DNA of 64,000 nt from Mesorhizobium japonicum MAFF 303099 (GCF_000009625.1 NC_002678.2:4744001-4808000); one strand, 5' to 3'. Counted from the first letter of the stretch, positions 46,851 to 55,739 are shown. The notes: a model not told the origin generated them from the sequence alone. Numbers and translations are program-made.

Positions 46851-47456
46851 GTCGAAACCGTACAAGGTCGCTCACTCGAAAGTGCCCAGTGGCCCTAGCG
46901 GCCATGGCTGCGTCGGCCGTTAGCGGAGGCCTCCCGCCCGTAGCGATGCGTGTGGTGGCTGGACCGGGTGAGGTAAGTGATCGGGACCAGCTTAGGGAAC
47001 CCGAGGACCCGGCTTGGCCTCGGATGGGTCAGTCTAGCGCCGAACTTGTGCGGACAATACTCGTTTTTGGAGCATCGATGGACCCGATGCCAGCGACGTG
47101 CCTCCCTGATCGCCCGACCGGAACGGGAACTTGTCGCAAAAATTTTCGCGGCGCACGACTTGCGTTGCGTCAGGCTGCACGAAAGGTCGTCTTATCGGGC
47201 AGTCGTACCATCAACAGCATGCTCGGCCGTGACTACCATGCAGACGTACCGGATCGATAGATCTTTACGGGCCTGGGCGATCTCTCCATTGAGGAGGGAC
47301 AACAAAGCCTTGCAATCCACCCGGAGCGGAACGCACTTTGCGTCGCCGTCTGCATGCCGTGGAGTATCGTCTCCGTGGGCCCACACCCTGACGGCGCCCG
47401 ACTGCCTCTAACCGGAATGTTTGACCAACCACTCTTTCCAACAGGAGGCTTTTCGC
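46851..47456. other. decayed or inserted sequence interrupting the N-hydroxylase module
   Basis: No gene is recognised. It contains the second copy of a 35-base repeat (46943-46977). It probably replaced the rest of the FAD enzyme gene. The following dioxygenase gene has its own strong ribosome binding site. Confidence 0.5.
46943..46977 (+). repeat. 35-bp direct repeat, copy 2
   Basis: Matches 38581-38615 at 32 of 35 positions. It lies in the decayed stretch after the truncated FAD enzyme gene. Confidence 0.5.
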
Positions 47457-48236
47457 ATGTTGACCGATGCACAAAGAGAAAAGTGGAAGAAAGACGGATA
47501 CGTCAGGCTCGAGAGGTTCTTCGATCCCGCGACTCTGGAAGGTATTTCCAGATCTGTTGAAGACATATCACGCTGGGATGTCAGCGACGATAAATGGCTC
47601 ATGTGGTTCGAGAAAACGACGGACAATCGGAAGATCATCTCCAAGGTCGAGAATTTTCTGGACTTCCATGACCCATTGCGTCTGCTCCTCCTAGAAGATC
47701 AGCGCATAAACTCTGCGGTCGAGGATTTGCTTGGCGAAGATTCGCGCAGACTCAAGGAGTTGCTGATCTTCCACTATCCCGATAGCGGCGGTTATCGCCC
47801 GCATCAGGACATTTATCACATTCCACACAGGCTGCCCGACCGGATGGTCCATGCGATCGTTGCCATAGGCATTGACGATTCCGACCCGGACAATGGTGGC
47901 CTTTTCTTCAGCCCCGGCAACCACAAGAAGGGGGTATTTCCCATGGATGCCGGCGGGGTGATTGATCCTGAGGTCGCCGAAACATTCTCCTGGGAACCCG
48001 TAGTATGGAAGGCTGGCGACATCTTCATCTTCGACGATTATGCACCGCATTACTCGAAGCCGAATAAAAGCAATCGTTCGCGGCGGACGCTCTACTTGGT
48101 GTTCCAGCGTGCTTCAACCGGTGGACCGACCCGCGCTGAATATAACGTGCTTAAGCGCGCCCTTAATCCGCCAGAGGGCAAAGTGGCTGATCTCGACAAC
48201 CTCAAGCCCCCAAACGGCATTTTCTATCGCGATTGA
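47457..48236 (+). CDS. phytanoyl-CoA dioxygenase (PhyH) family Fe(II)/2-oxoglutarate oxygenase
   Basis: A 259-residue PhyH-type oxygenase. The metal-binding HQD lies in GYRPHQDIYHIPHR near residue 117, the distal histidine in FDDYAPHYSKPN near 200, and a likely 2-oxoglutarate arginine in NRSRRTLYLVFQ. ATG 47457 has a perfect AGGAGG 8 bases upstream; the frame extends 12 codons earlier. It sits between the N-hydroxylase and the cupin-MetRS gene, so it probably hydroxylates or otherwise tailors a product of that pathway. The substrate is unknown. Confidence 0.88.
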   Translation: MLTDAQREKWKKDGYVRLERFFDPATLEGISRSVEDISRWDVSDDKWLMWFEKTTDNRKIISKVENFLDFHDPLRLLLLEDQRINSAVEDLLGEDSRRLKELLIFHYPDSGGYRPHQDIYHIPHRLPDRMVHAIVAIGIDDSDPDNGGLFFSPGNHKKGVFPMDAGGVIDPEVAETFSWEPVVWKAGDIFIFDDYAPHYSKPNKSNRSRRTLYLVFQRASTGGPTRAEYNVLKRALNPPEGKVADLDNLKPPNGIFYRD

Positions 48237-48556
48237 GCTCACGGAACCAGGCGAGGCTTGCACACGAAACTGATCGGCCGCCAAAAAAATGCGCGGAGAG
48301 CATGGTTTTGATTGCCGGCTACTGGAGCATCGCCTGCAGTCCGTCACGACGCTTCGGTATGTCGATGTGAAGGTGTCGCCGGGCGCTCTTCTGTGACGCC
48401 TAAAGCCCTCCTGGCGCCCGTAGTTTCGCCCGCCTGGGGCCCAGAGCCGGACTATTCTGACGGGGGGCCAACGTGTCGGGCTGCCTTCGCAACTTGCAGC
48501 AGATGCTGTTGCGTCGGCAGCCGAAGAGACCACTGTTTCGACAGCTGAGGTTCGTC

Positions 48557-50557
48557 ATGCGGAAATCCAGGTTTTCTCGAACGCAGCTGTCGCGGGTGTT
48601 CGGTATCGACATGGCTGCGCTTGGGACGGGAAGCGCGGGCACCGGGTTTTCATTTGGCAAGGTGGCACCAGGCGTCACATCCGAGCCCCATCGGCACGAC
48701 GAAATCGAGGCCTTCGTGGTCCTGTCTGGAGCGGGCAAGGTCAGGACCGACCTTGGGGAAATCTCGGTCGCAGCCGGCGATGTCGTTCTGTTCCATCCTT
48801 TTGAAGCGCATGTGCTGCACAACGATGGGCTCGAAAACCTAAACTTCGTCGATGTCTACTGGTGCGACGGCAAGGCGGCCCTCGAAGCTGCTGCACAGGT
48901 CGCGATTCCCCGCGGGCCGATCTTCGTCTTCTCCACGCCGCCGACGCCTAATGGCGATCTGCATCTGGGGCATCTTTCTGGCCCTTATCTTGGCGCCGAC
49001 GTCTACACGCGTTTCCTGCGCATGAAAGGGGTCGAAGCCTATCACCTGACTGGAAGCGACGATTACCAGAGCTACGTCGCCACGCGTGCCGATGCCGAGC
49101 AATCGACGCCCGGAAAGGTGGCGCGCCACTACGCCGACGAGATTCGAGCCACGCTTGCGCTTCTCGACTGTGAGGTCCACAGCTTCCTCCCCACCTTGGG
49201 CGATAGCGCTTATGCAGAGTTTCAAGCCGCGTGTTTCCGCAGTCTTCTGAGCAGCACGGCGGTAGATCTGCGCCAGAGCCCTGCGCTTTTCGATGCTGTG
49301 ACAGGCGACTACCTTTACGAACCGGATGTAAGTGGCCTCTGCCCCGATTGCGGCGGCTCCGCTGGTGGCAACATCTGCGAGGAATGCGGCGCGCCGAACC
49401 TATGCCACGACCTAGATGCAGTCCGGTCGCGGCACTCGGCTGAGGCGCCGGTGGTAGGCTTCATGCGCCGCCCCGAACTTGCGCTGGAACGGTGCTACGT
49501 CAATATCGACCGGCATTTAAGGGCTTCGGGCGCCCCCGTTCGGATCATGGACCTCTTCGCGCGTCTACGCCAACGTGGCGACTTTTCCGTGCCCATCATC
49601 CACCCGTCGGACTGGGGGCTACCGGCCGAGGGGTTCCCGGGGCAGGTGACCTGGGTCTGGCCAGAGATGGCGTTTGGCTTTCTTTACAACATCCAGACGC
49701 TAGCTACATCGCTCGGTCGACACTGGAATGCGGCCCTGCCCAGCAAGGACTGGCAAATTGTCCATTTCTTCGGCTTCGATAATTCCTTCTACCACGCTCT
49801 GCTTTATCCGGCGCTTTATGCTGAGGTCTTCTCCCACTGGACGCCGCGCATCCGGTATCATGTGAACGAGTTCTACCTGCTCGACGGTCAGAAGTTCTCG
49901 ACAAGCCGCAGCCATGCGGTCTGGGGCAAAGAGGTTCTGGGCCAAAAGACAGTCGATGTCGTCCGTCTTCATTTGGGCCTGACACGCCCGGAAGGTGAGC
50001 GGACGAACTTCACGCTGGACGCGCTACGCCGCACGGAGAACGAGGTGTTCCAAGGAATCTGGCTGAATTGGCTTGATGCGCTGCACGGGGAAATCAAACA
50101 GGACTTTGGCGGCTGTGTGCCCGACGCAGGCGACTGGGCTCCCGCCGATCGCGCTTTCTTTGGTCGGATAGAGATCCATCGCGCGGCGATGGAACGCGCC
50201 TATTCGGACGATGGCTTCTCCGTCCGCCGCGCGGCCGCGCAGGCCTGCGATTTCGTCAGCGATTGCGTAGTCTACCGACGGGCGCAAGACTATGAGGCGG
50301 CGCGACGTCTCTATCCCGCCCGCACCCGCACGTCGCTCGCCCTTCAGACGACGGCCGCTGCAATCCTGGCACAGACACTCGCGCCGCTGATGCCCCGATT
50401 TGCCAGCACGCTGGCGCGAGGTATCGATGGCGTCTCGACCGAAACATGGCCCACGTCCGTCCGGCGCCTTGCGCCAGGAACAACCTTTGATCTCGGACCC
50501 GTGCTGGGCTTCTACGCCAGAGCAGACATTCCTGCTCTCAATGAAGAGGAGGCATAA
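48557..50557 (+). CDS. cupin / methionyl-tRNA synthetase-like fusion (hydrazine synthetase type)
   Basis: A 666-residue fusion. Residues about 20-100 form a cupin: PHRHDEIEAFVVLSGAG is motif 1 with two His and a Glu, and GDVVLFHPFEAHVLHN is motif 2. Residues 115-640 form a MetRS-like class I synthetase with HLGH near 136, a four-cysteine zinc knuckle (CPDCGG...CEECG) near 262, KFSTS near 444 in place of KMSKS, and an anticodon-domain-like C-terminus. This architecture is that of Spb40, which joins N6-hydroxylysine and glycine through an N-N bond in the s56-p1 pathway of Streptomyces. ATG 48557 has GAGG; GTG 48473 would add 28 residues. Product inferred from architecture and the adjacent N-hydroxylase. 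Confidence 0.85.
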   Translation: MRKSRFSRTQLSRVFGIDMAALGTGSAGTGFSFGKVAPGVTSEPHRHDEIEAFVVLSGAGKVRTDLGEISVAAGDVVLFHPFEAHVLHNDGLENLNFVDVYWCDGKAALEAAAQVAIPRGPIFVFSTPPTPNGDLHLGHLSGPYLGADVYTRFLRMKGVEAYHLTGSDDYQSYVATRADAEQSTPGKVARHYADEIRATLALLDCEVHSFLPTLGDSAYAEFQAACFRSLLSSTAVDLRQSPALFDAVTGDYLYEPDVSGLCPDCGGSAGGNICEECGAPNLCHDLDAVRSRHSAEAPVVGFMRRPELALERCYVNIDRHLRASGAPVRIMDLFARLRQRGDFSVPIIHPSDWGLPAEGFPGQVTWVWPEMAFGFLYNIQTLATSLGRHWNAALPSKDWQIVHFFGFDNSFYHALLYPALYAEVFSHWTPRIRYHVNEFYLLDGQKFSTSRSHAVWGKEVLGQKTVDVVRLHLGLTRPEGERTNFTLDALRRTENEVFQGIWLNWLDALHGEIKQDFGGCVPDAGDWAPADRAFFGRIEIHRAAMERAYSDDGFSVRRAAAQACDFVSDCVVYRRAQDYEAARRLYPARTRTSLALQTTAAAILAQTLAPLMPRFASTLARGIDGVSTETWPTSVRRLAPGTTFDLGPVLGFYARADIPALNEEEA

Positions 50558-50899
50558 TAGCCCATCGTAGTTTCGACCAGATTTGGGCCGCAATCAAAGC
50601 CGATGATGCCGAAGCTTTACTCGCGGCCACTGGCTGCCGAAGGCCACTCCCAGACCATAGACACAAACACTGGCCGGCCTTAACCAACAAATCGTCGAGA
50701 CGCTGGCCCGCGCCTTGGAGGATCGCTCGGTTGACAGGCGCTTGCCATTCGTGCGGCAAATGCCGAGCGGGCTGCACTGCGCTGACCAACTTTCTCGGAA
50801 TCGCGGAATTTCCGACCTATAGCCAGCCGGTCAAGAAGGTCATGCGGTTCGGGACGCTGGGTCGGCCTAGCTGTGCGCGCCCGCGCATCGCCGGCGGCG
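50558..50899. other. intergenic, no recognised gene
   Basis: Short open frames on both strands have no family features. The region separates the cupin-MetRS gene from the second NifA promoter repeat. Confidence 0.45.
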
Positions 50900-51014
50900 A
50901 ATGATGCTAGATGAGCCGACGCCAACATTACCGCAGGGCAGACAGCCAAGCCGTTCTCGCCCTCAAGCGTCTGACGCATGATGCGTGTCCAAAAGCTGAC
51001 AGCAGCAGAAAACA

Positions 51015-51030
51015 TGTCGGGTTCAAAACA
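51015..51030. promoter_or_regulatory. NifA upstream activator site (copy 2)
   Basis: A perfect TGT-N10-ACA lies 64 bases upstream of the -24 element at 51094, the same layout as at 42645-42740. Confidence 0.65.
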
Positions 51031-51093
51031 ACCGGCCGTCTTGGGCTTGTAAGGTTTCGAGGCAGAATCATGCATTTACTGCGGGCAAAGCGC

Positions 51094-51109
51094 TGGCATG
51101 ACGTTTGCT
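51094..51109 (+). promoter_or_regulatory. sigma-54 promoter, likely driving DUF683 and fdxB
   Basis: TGGCATG-ACGT-TTGCT matches the consensus apart from T for C at the sixth base. No intact gene is found until the DUF683 gene about 1 kb downstream, so a long leader with relic sequences would be transcribed. Confidence 0.65.
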
Positions 51110-51529
51110 GGTTGAGATCGGCAATACTGAGTGAGGGCTGATCGCATGAGAACACGCAAGACTTTGAGGGTCTCCTAACCGGTGTGTTCCGTTCTGAGAG
51201 AAGAACCAGCTCGCGCATAAACGTCAGGAAAGGTGTGGGAATGGAGAACAACATGTTGCGTAGAGAGTCCCCGGCTCCTCTGATCAAAGTGGACGACTGG
51301 CTGCGTGGCTAACCTCTCACGAACTTTCAGCTCGGCAAGGTGTCGGGATGACAAGTGGAATGGAACCCTGATCAATTCGCCCATTTTCTGCGGCGCGCCC
51401 GCAGTAACTGTGTTCATGGAGCACAGGGTCGACGGTTTGCTCCAGGTCAGGGCTCGGACCTTAGACTTCCAACCGAATAGCCGCGGCGGCGATATTCGAC
51501 GCGAATTTGGCCCGTCGTTGAAGATGTCA

Positions 51530-51612
51530 CAGTCCAGGACCTGTTCAAGGTCGGCCACAGGGGCAGCATTTACGTGGAATCGGCCTGGCGAGGCCGGACG
51601 TCGGCTGCGTAA
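51530..51612 (+). pseudogene. internal nifH fragment, degenerate
   Basis: The plus strand reads VQDLFKVGHRGSIYVESAW, then GRTSAA and a stop. It aligns by eye with nif[21 protein letters not shown]. At the DNA level the blocks CAGGAC-TGTTCAAG-TCGGC and GTCGGCTGCG are shared. The critical cysteine region after this point is lost. It lies between a NifA promoter and the nifX/DUF269 relic, so it marks a past duplication of nif DNA. Confidence 0.62.
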
Positions 51613-51633
51613 GCGAGCCCGAAGTCAGCGTAA

Positions 51634-52092
51634 CCGAAAGCAGAAATCCTCCGTCGAGGACGAGACCTGAAATTGAGGAAACGAAATGTCTCACGCAGCG
51701 CTTGGCCCTGCCGTCAACAAGGATGGCGAGGCCCTTGCCCGCCCGTTCGTCAAATGCCTCCTGCGGCTGATCCGTGCTCAGGATTCTCACGGCTCATGCC
51801 AACGGAAATCGGACACCGGGCTGCTGGCCGATTTCATTATCATCGAGGAACTGCGCCGGAATATCCACTCATTGGCAATCGGGATCCGGACGTGCTGTGG
51901 AGGCTCGACATGTCGGAGCTGGCGATCGAGGAGCGCTCAGGCGTGATGACATTGTCAACAACAGAAATCAAACGTCTGTCGAGACGTCTACCGGTCCGGC
52001 TTCGAGACTCTCCGGAAACTCACGGATACCGGCGCGAAACTGGTCGGCGATGTGACTGCAGCTATTGCCTATCCCGACGTGGCGCGGGCGTG
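51634..52092 (+). pseudogene. degenerate copy of the nifX 3' end and the DUF269 gene
   Basis: The first bases copy the end of nifX (AAxCCTCCxTCGAGGACGAG), then ATG 51686 starts a DUF269 copy. Shared parts are PFVKCLLRLIRAQDSHGS and LLADFII, followed by frameshifts; later pieces (DPDVLWRLD, AIEERSG) appear in other frames. The intact gene is at 35336-35815. The copy is broken, but the DUF683 gene follows it at the normal distance, so this is the ancestral neighbourhood of DUF683 and fdxB. Confidence 0.8.
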
Positions 52093-52118
52093 AAGAAACC
52101 CATTTTCGAGGAAGGATC

Positions 52119-52322
52119 ATGTCAAACCTGGATGAGATGGCGAAGAAAGTCCGAAAGCTTCAACTGCGCGCGGCAATTGCCAAGACGAACTTGCGCGATC
52201 TTGCCGAGGGTCTCCCGGTCAAATGGATTGAGATAGAGGAAGTCGCCGAGAAAACGCATGCCGCTTATGCCGAGTTGGATGGTGCCAGGAGAGAGCTTGC
52301 CAAAATGAAGACTTTGCGATGA
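52119..52322 (+). CDS. DUF683 / CCE_0567-family small protein of nif clusters
   Basis: A 67-residue, mostly helical protein (LDEMAKKVRKLQLRAAIAK, then EEVAEKTHAAYAELDGARRELA). It matches the small nif-associated DUF683 family found between the DUF269 gene and fdxB. ATG 52119 follows GAGGAAGGA. Its stop overlaps the fdxB start (ATGA). Its role is unknown; members have been proposed to bind metal. It is now separated from the main nif operon by about 16 kb. Confidence 0.82.
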   Translation: MSNLDEMAKKVRKLQLRAAIAKTNLRDLAEGLPVKWIEIEEVAEKTHAAYAELDGARRELAKMKTLR

Positions 52323-52636
52323 GGAGCAAATTCATCAGCCGCGACGGCTCCATATGGGTGCCGGAATATCTGATCGCTATAGATGGCAAGATCTGCATCG
52401 GCTGCGGCCGCTGTTTCAAAGTCTGCTCGCGCGAGGTCATGCATCTTTACGGCGTCGATGACGCGGGTGAGATCCTCGGCGCCTGCGACGGCGGTGACGA
52501 CGATTTCGATGGTGAGCTCAATCGCATGATCATGGTTGTCGACCATGCCGGCCGCTGCATTGGCTGCGGAGCCTGCGGCCGCGTCTGCCCAAAGAACTGC
52601 CAGTCCCATCTCGCGGCCGACCAGATCGCAGCATGA
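52319..52636 (+). CDS. fdxB: nif-specific ferredoxin III, two [4Fe-4S] clusters
   Basis: 105 residues with two four-cysteine motifs: CIGCGRCFKVC near residue 26, and CIGCGACGRVCPKNC near 80, separated by an insertion rich in Asp and Gly. This is the FdxB layout. The start overlaps the DUF683 stop. It probably supplies electrons for FeMo-cofactor or nitrogenase maturation. Its promoter would be the sigma-54 element at 51094, unless a closer one was missed. Confidence 0.92.
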   Translation: MRSKFISRDGSIWVPEYLIAIDGKICIGCGRCFKVCSREVMHLYGVDDAGEILGACDGGDDDFDGELNRMIMVVDHAGRCIGCGACGRVCPKNCQSHLAADQIAA

Positions 52637-52673
52637 GCTGCATGATTTGACGAGACAAAATCAGGAGAACGGC

Positions 52674-52994
52674 ATGCGCTTCATCATCTTTTGTCGGCTC
52701 CTCGGGCTGGTCATGTGCGGCAATGCTGTGGCGGTTTACTTCGCCTCGCATTCGTTCCGTCTAGCAGTCGTCACGACGCTGGGCTGTTCGCTACTTCTTC
52801 AGCTGGGCTATTTCGCAAGTTTGCTCTTTCTGATTTGGCGATCCAGCTGCGCTGGCAAAGCCGGGCAAGAAGCTGAGCTTGTCGATAGGTCCCAGGAAGT
52901 TCGGTACCAGTCGAGCGACGATGAGCATTGGAATGAAACTCAAGATGTGCCCCAGCGCAATCAAACGCTCGGCATATCGCTGCTCCTCCCTTGA
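52674..52994 (+). CDS. exopolysaccharide production repressor (ExoX-like) membrane protein
   Basis: 106 residues from ATG 52674, which follows TCAGGAGAA. Two transmembrane segments (IIFCRLLGLVMCGNAVAVYF and a second ending in FASLLFLIW) and a short positive loop match the small ExoX/Psi-type repressors of exopolysaccharide synthesis. The polar tail after residue 60 is longer than usual and may be added sequence. It follows fdxB by 37 bases and could be in the same transcript. Confidence 0.75.
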   Translation: MRFIIFCRLLGLVMCGNAVAVYFASHSFRLAVVTTLGCSLLLQLGYFASLLFLIWRSSCAGKAGQEAELVDRSQEVRYQSSDDEHWNETQDVPQRNQTLGISLLLP

Positions 52995-54250
52995 GGCGCC
53001 GTAACAAGATCAGAGCGCAGATTCATCCCTTTGTTCAAGTTTTATTATTCAGGCCATGGTTCCCTGGTAAGGTCGAAGGCGACGGCATTCTCATCGTTCT
53101 ACCGCCCAGGGGAATGCAGTTTCGGTTCTCCGGGCGGATTCGCCGATGACGGTCCTGTGTTTCGGCGTGCGATTTTGAGACCTGAGGCGGGGAATCGGCG
53201 TCCAATTTTGACCCCCTGTTGGAGAGCGCCCTAGGGGTGGACACTGATCAGGCTGCGGTTTTGCCCGTCTGCCGGATGTGTTGATCCTCGCGATCATCTG
53301 CGCGACCGCATTCGCCGCGCCGTCTCTCGTGGCCGCGCCCTCTTGAATTGAAGGTACAGACAGTTCCTCTTTTAAAAGCGACATCCGCCCTGTCCGTCAG
53401 CGGAGAACAGTCGGAGCTAAAACCCGGTGACCACCAGGTCGAAATGGCAGCGAACGACCTTGCGGGGGCGCTTTGGTTCAGGCGCAGGTCGATGCCGAGA
53501 GGCACGTTCGGCATTGTCCGATAACCGACAATGTCGGGTATGCAACGTGGAGGAAGCTGACTCTTGGGTGTTTTTTAAATGCTTTTTGGCTTGGCACGGT
53601 ACATGCTCGTTATTGCGCAAAACGCACGGATTGAGTGGTCCCACCGCCACGAAAGTCGCTAGCTTACGCCACCTCCCAAGGCGAACCCGGCCCGGCAGGG
53701 AGCTCCGTCTCTGCCGGGCATGCCTTTCAGACGACTCGCGTTCAGAACAGCAGCAAGTTCACGTCAGCAACACCGACACAGATTACTAATCAGTTGCTGG
53801 ATACCGCTAGGACCGACACGCTCGTCAACTACAATCCGACGACTTACGGCCGCGGCGAGGCCAGCCTTTCGAGGGCATTGGCACCCGTTTCGATCAGGTA
53901 GACGAGCACTTCGATCGAGCAGCTGAAACCTCTGTGAGGCGTTGAGCGCCACAAAAATCGCCTCGCGGAATTCGGCTCGGCAACCGTGCAGTTCCTGCCG
54001 GTCGAATCGCAAACAAGAGCCACTGCGTTTTTATCGAAGTCTGTTGGTTTGGCGGTCTGGCTGCACTTGCAAAGCTGGCAAAAACGCAGATGCCGACCGC
54101 GTGTCGTCGTAGGTTTCCTAGGCGATGGTCGCCTCATCGCAGCATGGCGACATGTGGATCGCTTCGTCACAATCGCAAGGAGAGCGCTGGAAATCCCCAA
54201 AGCTCTGATGGGTGGTCGGAGAGCGCGGCCGACAATCCAAGCAGCGCTTA
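52995..54250. other. intergenic region with an insertion-sequence end
   Basis: No gene is supported. Open frames on both strands lack family features. At 53161-53215 there are two similar 22-base units of IS21-end type. The rest, up to the acdS promoter, is unidentified. Confidence 0.5.
53161..53215. repeat. tandem terminal-type repeats, probably an IS21-family end
   Basis: TTCGGCGTGCGATTTTGAGA and AATCGGCGTCCAATTTTGAC lie 32 bases apart in the same direction. Spaced repeats like these, followed by a CCCC stretch, are typical of IS21-family ends. An istB scrap occurs at 56046. No transposase gene is attached here. Confidence 0.5.
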
Positions 54251-54266
54251 TGGAACGAGTTTTGCG
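54251..54266 (+). promoter_or_regulatory. sigma-54 promoter of acdS
   Basis: TGGAACG-AGTT-TTGCG has GG and GC in place, with A for C in the -24 half. It ends 37 bases before the acdS start. I found no perfect TGT-N10-ACA in the 200 bases upstream. NifA2-dependent acdS expression is known in Mesorhizobium loti. Confidence 0.7.
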
Positions 54267-54303
54267 TGGCTATTTCAGCTGAATGATCATCGCCGGAGAG
54301 AAT

Positions 54304-55317
54304 ATGCTGGAAAAATTCGAGCGTTACCCGCTCACCTTTGGACTCACACCCATCGAGAAGCTCGACCGGCTCGGCAAGCATCTGGGTGGCAAGGTCGAAA
54401 TCTACGCCAAACGCGAGGACTGCAACTCCGGTCTGGCGTTCGGCGGCAACAAGCTGCGCAAGCTCGAATACGTCATCCCCGACGCGATCGCGTCAGATGC
54501 CGATACCCTGGTCACCGTCGGCGGCGTGCAGTCCAACCACACGCGCATGGTCGCCGCCGTCGCCGCCAAGATCGGCATGAAGTGTCTCCTGGTTCACGAG
54601 AGCTGGGTTCCACATGAGGATGTCGTCTACGACCGGGTCGGCAACATTCTCTTGAGCCGCATCTTGGGCGCAGAGGTGCGTCTGGTCGACGATGGCTTTG
54701 ACATCGGTATCCGCCGCAGCTGGGAAAAAGCGCTCTATGAGGTCAAGGCAAGGGGCGGCAGGCCCTATGCGATACCGGCCGGGGCGTCTGTTCACCCGAA
54801 TGGAGGCCTCGGCTATGTGGGGTTCGCGGAGGAAGTGCGCGCCCAGGAGGAACAGCTTGGGTTTGCCTTCGACTACATGGTCGTTTGCACGGTCACCGGT
54901 TCAACGCATGCCGGCATGCTCGTCGGATTCGCCAAGGACGGTCGGCAGCGCAACGTGATCGGTATCGATGCCTCTGCTACCCCGGCCAAGACCAAGGCGC
55001 AGGTGCTTAGCATTGCCCGACATACGGCGACCCTCGTCGAGCTCGGATCGGAACTTGCCGAGGATGACGTGGTGTTGCTCGAGGACTACGCGCACCCGCG
55101 GTACGGCATTCCATCCGAGGAAACCAAGGAGGCGATCCGTCTGTGTGCGCGGCTCGAGGGTATGATTACCGATCCCGTCTATGAGGGCAAATCGATGCAA
55201 GGGATGATTGACCTCGTTCAAAAAGGTTTTTTTCCAGCGGGCTCGAGGATACTTTACGCGCATCTCGGCGGCGCGCCGGCCATCAACGGTTATGGCTACA
55301 CCTTTCGCAATGGCTGA
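54304..55317 (+). CDS. acdS: 1-aminocyclopropane-1-carboxylate (ACC) deaminase
   Basis: A 337-residue PLP enzyme that splits ACC, the plant ethylene precursor, into 2-oxobutyrate and ammonia, lowering ethylene in the nodule. The PLP lysine is in [12 protein letters not shown] near residue 51, GGVQSNHTR near 78, and the C-terminal part has [11 protein letters not shown] and YAHLGGAPA. These last keep the Glu and Leu that distinguish ACC deaminase from D-cysteine desulfhydrase. The start is ATG 54304 with GGAGAG; seven codons further upstream are possible. A sigma-54 promoter is directly upstream. Confidence 0.95.
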   Translation: MLEKFERYPLTFGLTPIEKLDRLGKHLGGKVEIYAKREDCNSGLAFGGNKLRKLEYVIPDAIASDADTLVTVGGVQSNHTRMVAAVAAKIGMKCLLVHESWVPHEDVVYDRVGNILLSRILGAEVRLVDDGFDIGIRRSWEKALYEVKARGGRPYAIPAGASVHPNGGLGYVGFAEEVRAQEEQLGFAFDYMVVCTVTGSTHAGMLVGFAKDGRQRNVIGIDASATPAKTKAQVLSIARHTATLVELGSELAEDDVVLLEDYAHPRYGIPSEETKEAIRLCARLEGMITDPVYEGKSMQGMIDLVQKGFFPAGSRILYAHLGGAPAINGYGYTFRNG

Positions 55318-55739
55318 TGCTCGACAGATCTCCACGTGCCGTGCCTGCCGTAACAGCGCTGCGCCAAGTTTGACCGACGGCCTGTTGGCAAACTTCAGCG
55401 GGCAGTTGTTAACTGCCGCCACGACGTGGGGTCGTGGTGCTGGCATGCTTGGCAGCATTTGCCTGTGCTCAATGTGTCCTGAAGCCGCATAAGAAGGGAG
55501 AAGACATGGCCGGTTGACTTTTTTGTCATTTTGCGGTGCGGCGATAATCGCCGTAAATTTCATAAAGTGTAAGCCACCGAAGATATCCGCAGGCGCGTGG
55601 TATCTACTTAAGCAGGTGCCAATCGTGCTCGAGCGGGTCGTCGTCAGCGAGCACATCGCCGGACACCCCCAGCGCGGCGGTGAACTGGGCCAGCATGGGG
55701 GAGGGAAGAGGCGTCCCCCGCGACGTGACAGCGGGCAGT
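55318..55739. other. intergenic region downstream of acdS
   Basis: I see no gene. There are short frames only. Confidence 0.45.

Larger units (their letters stand above)
50900..51152 (+). repeat. ~250-bp NifA promoter repeat, copy 2
   Basis: Related to 42536-42795 along its length. It includes a perfect activator site and a sigma-54 element. It reads toward degenerate nif fragments and, 1 kb on, the DUF683 and fdxB genes. Confidence 0.75.
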
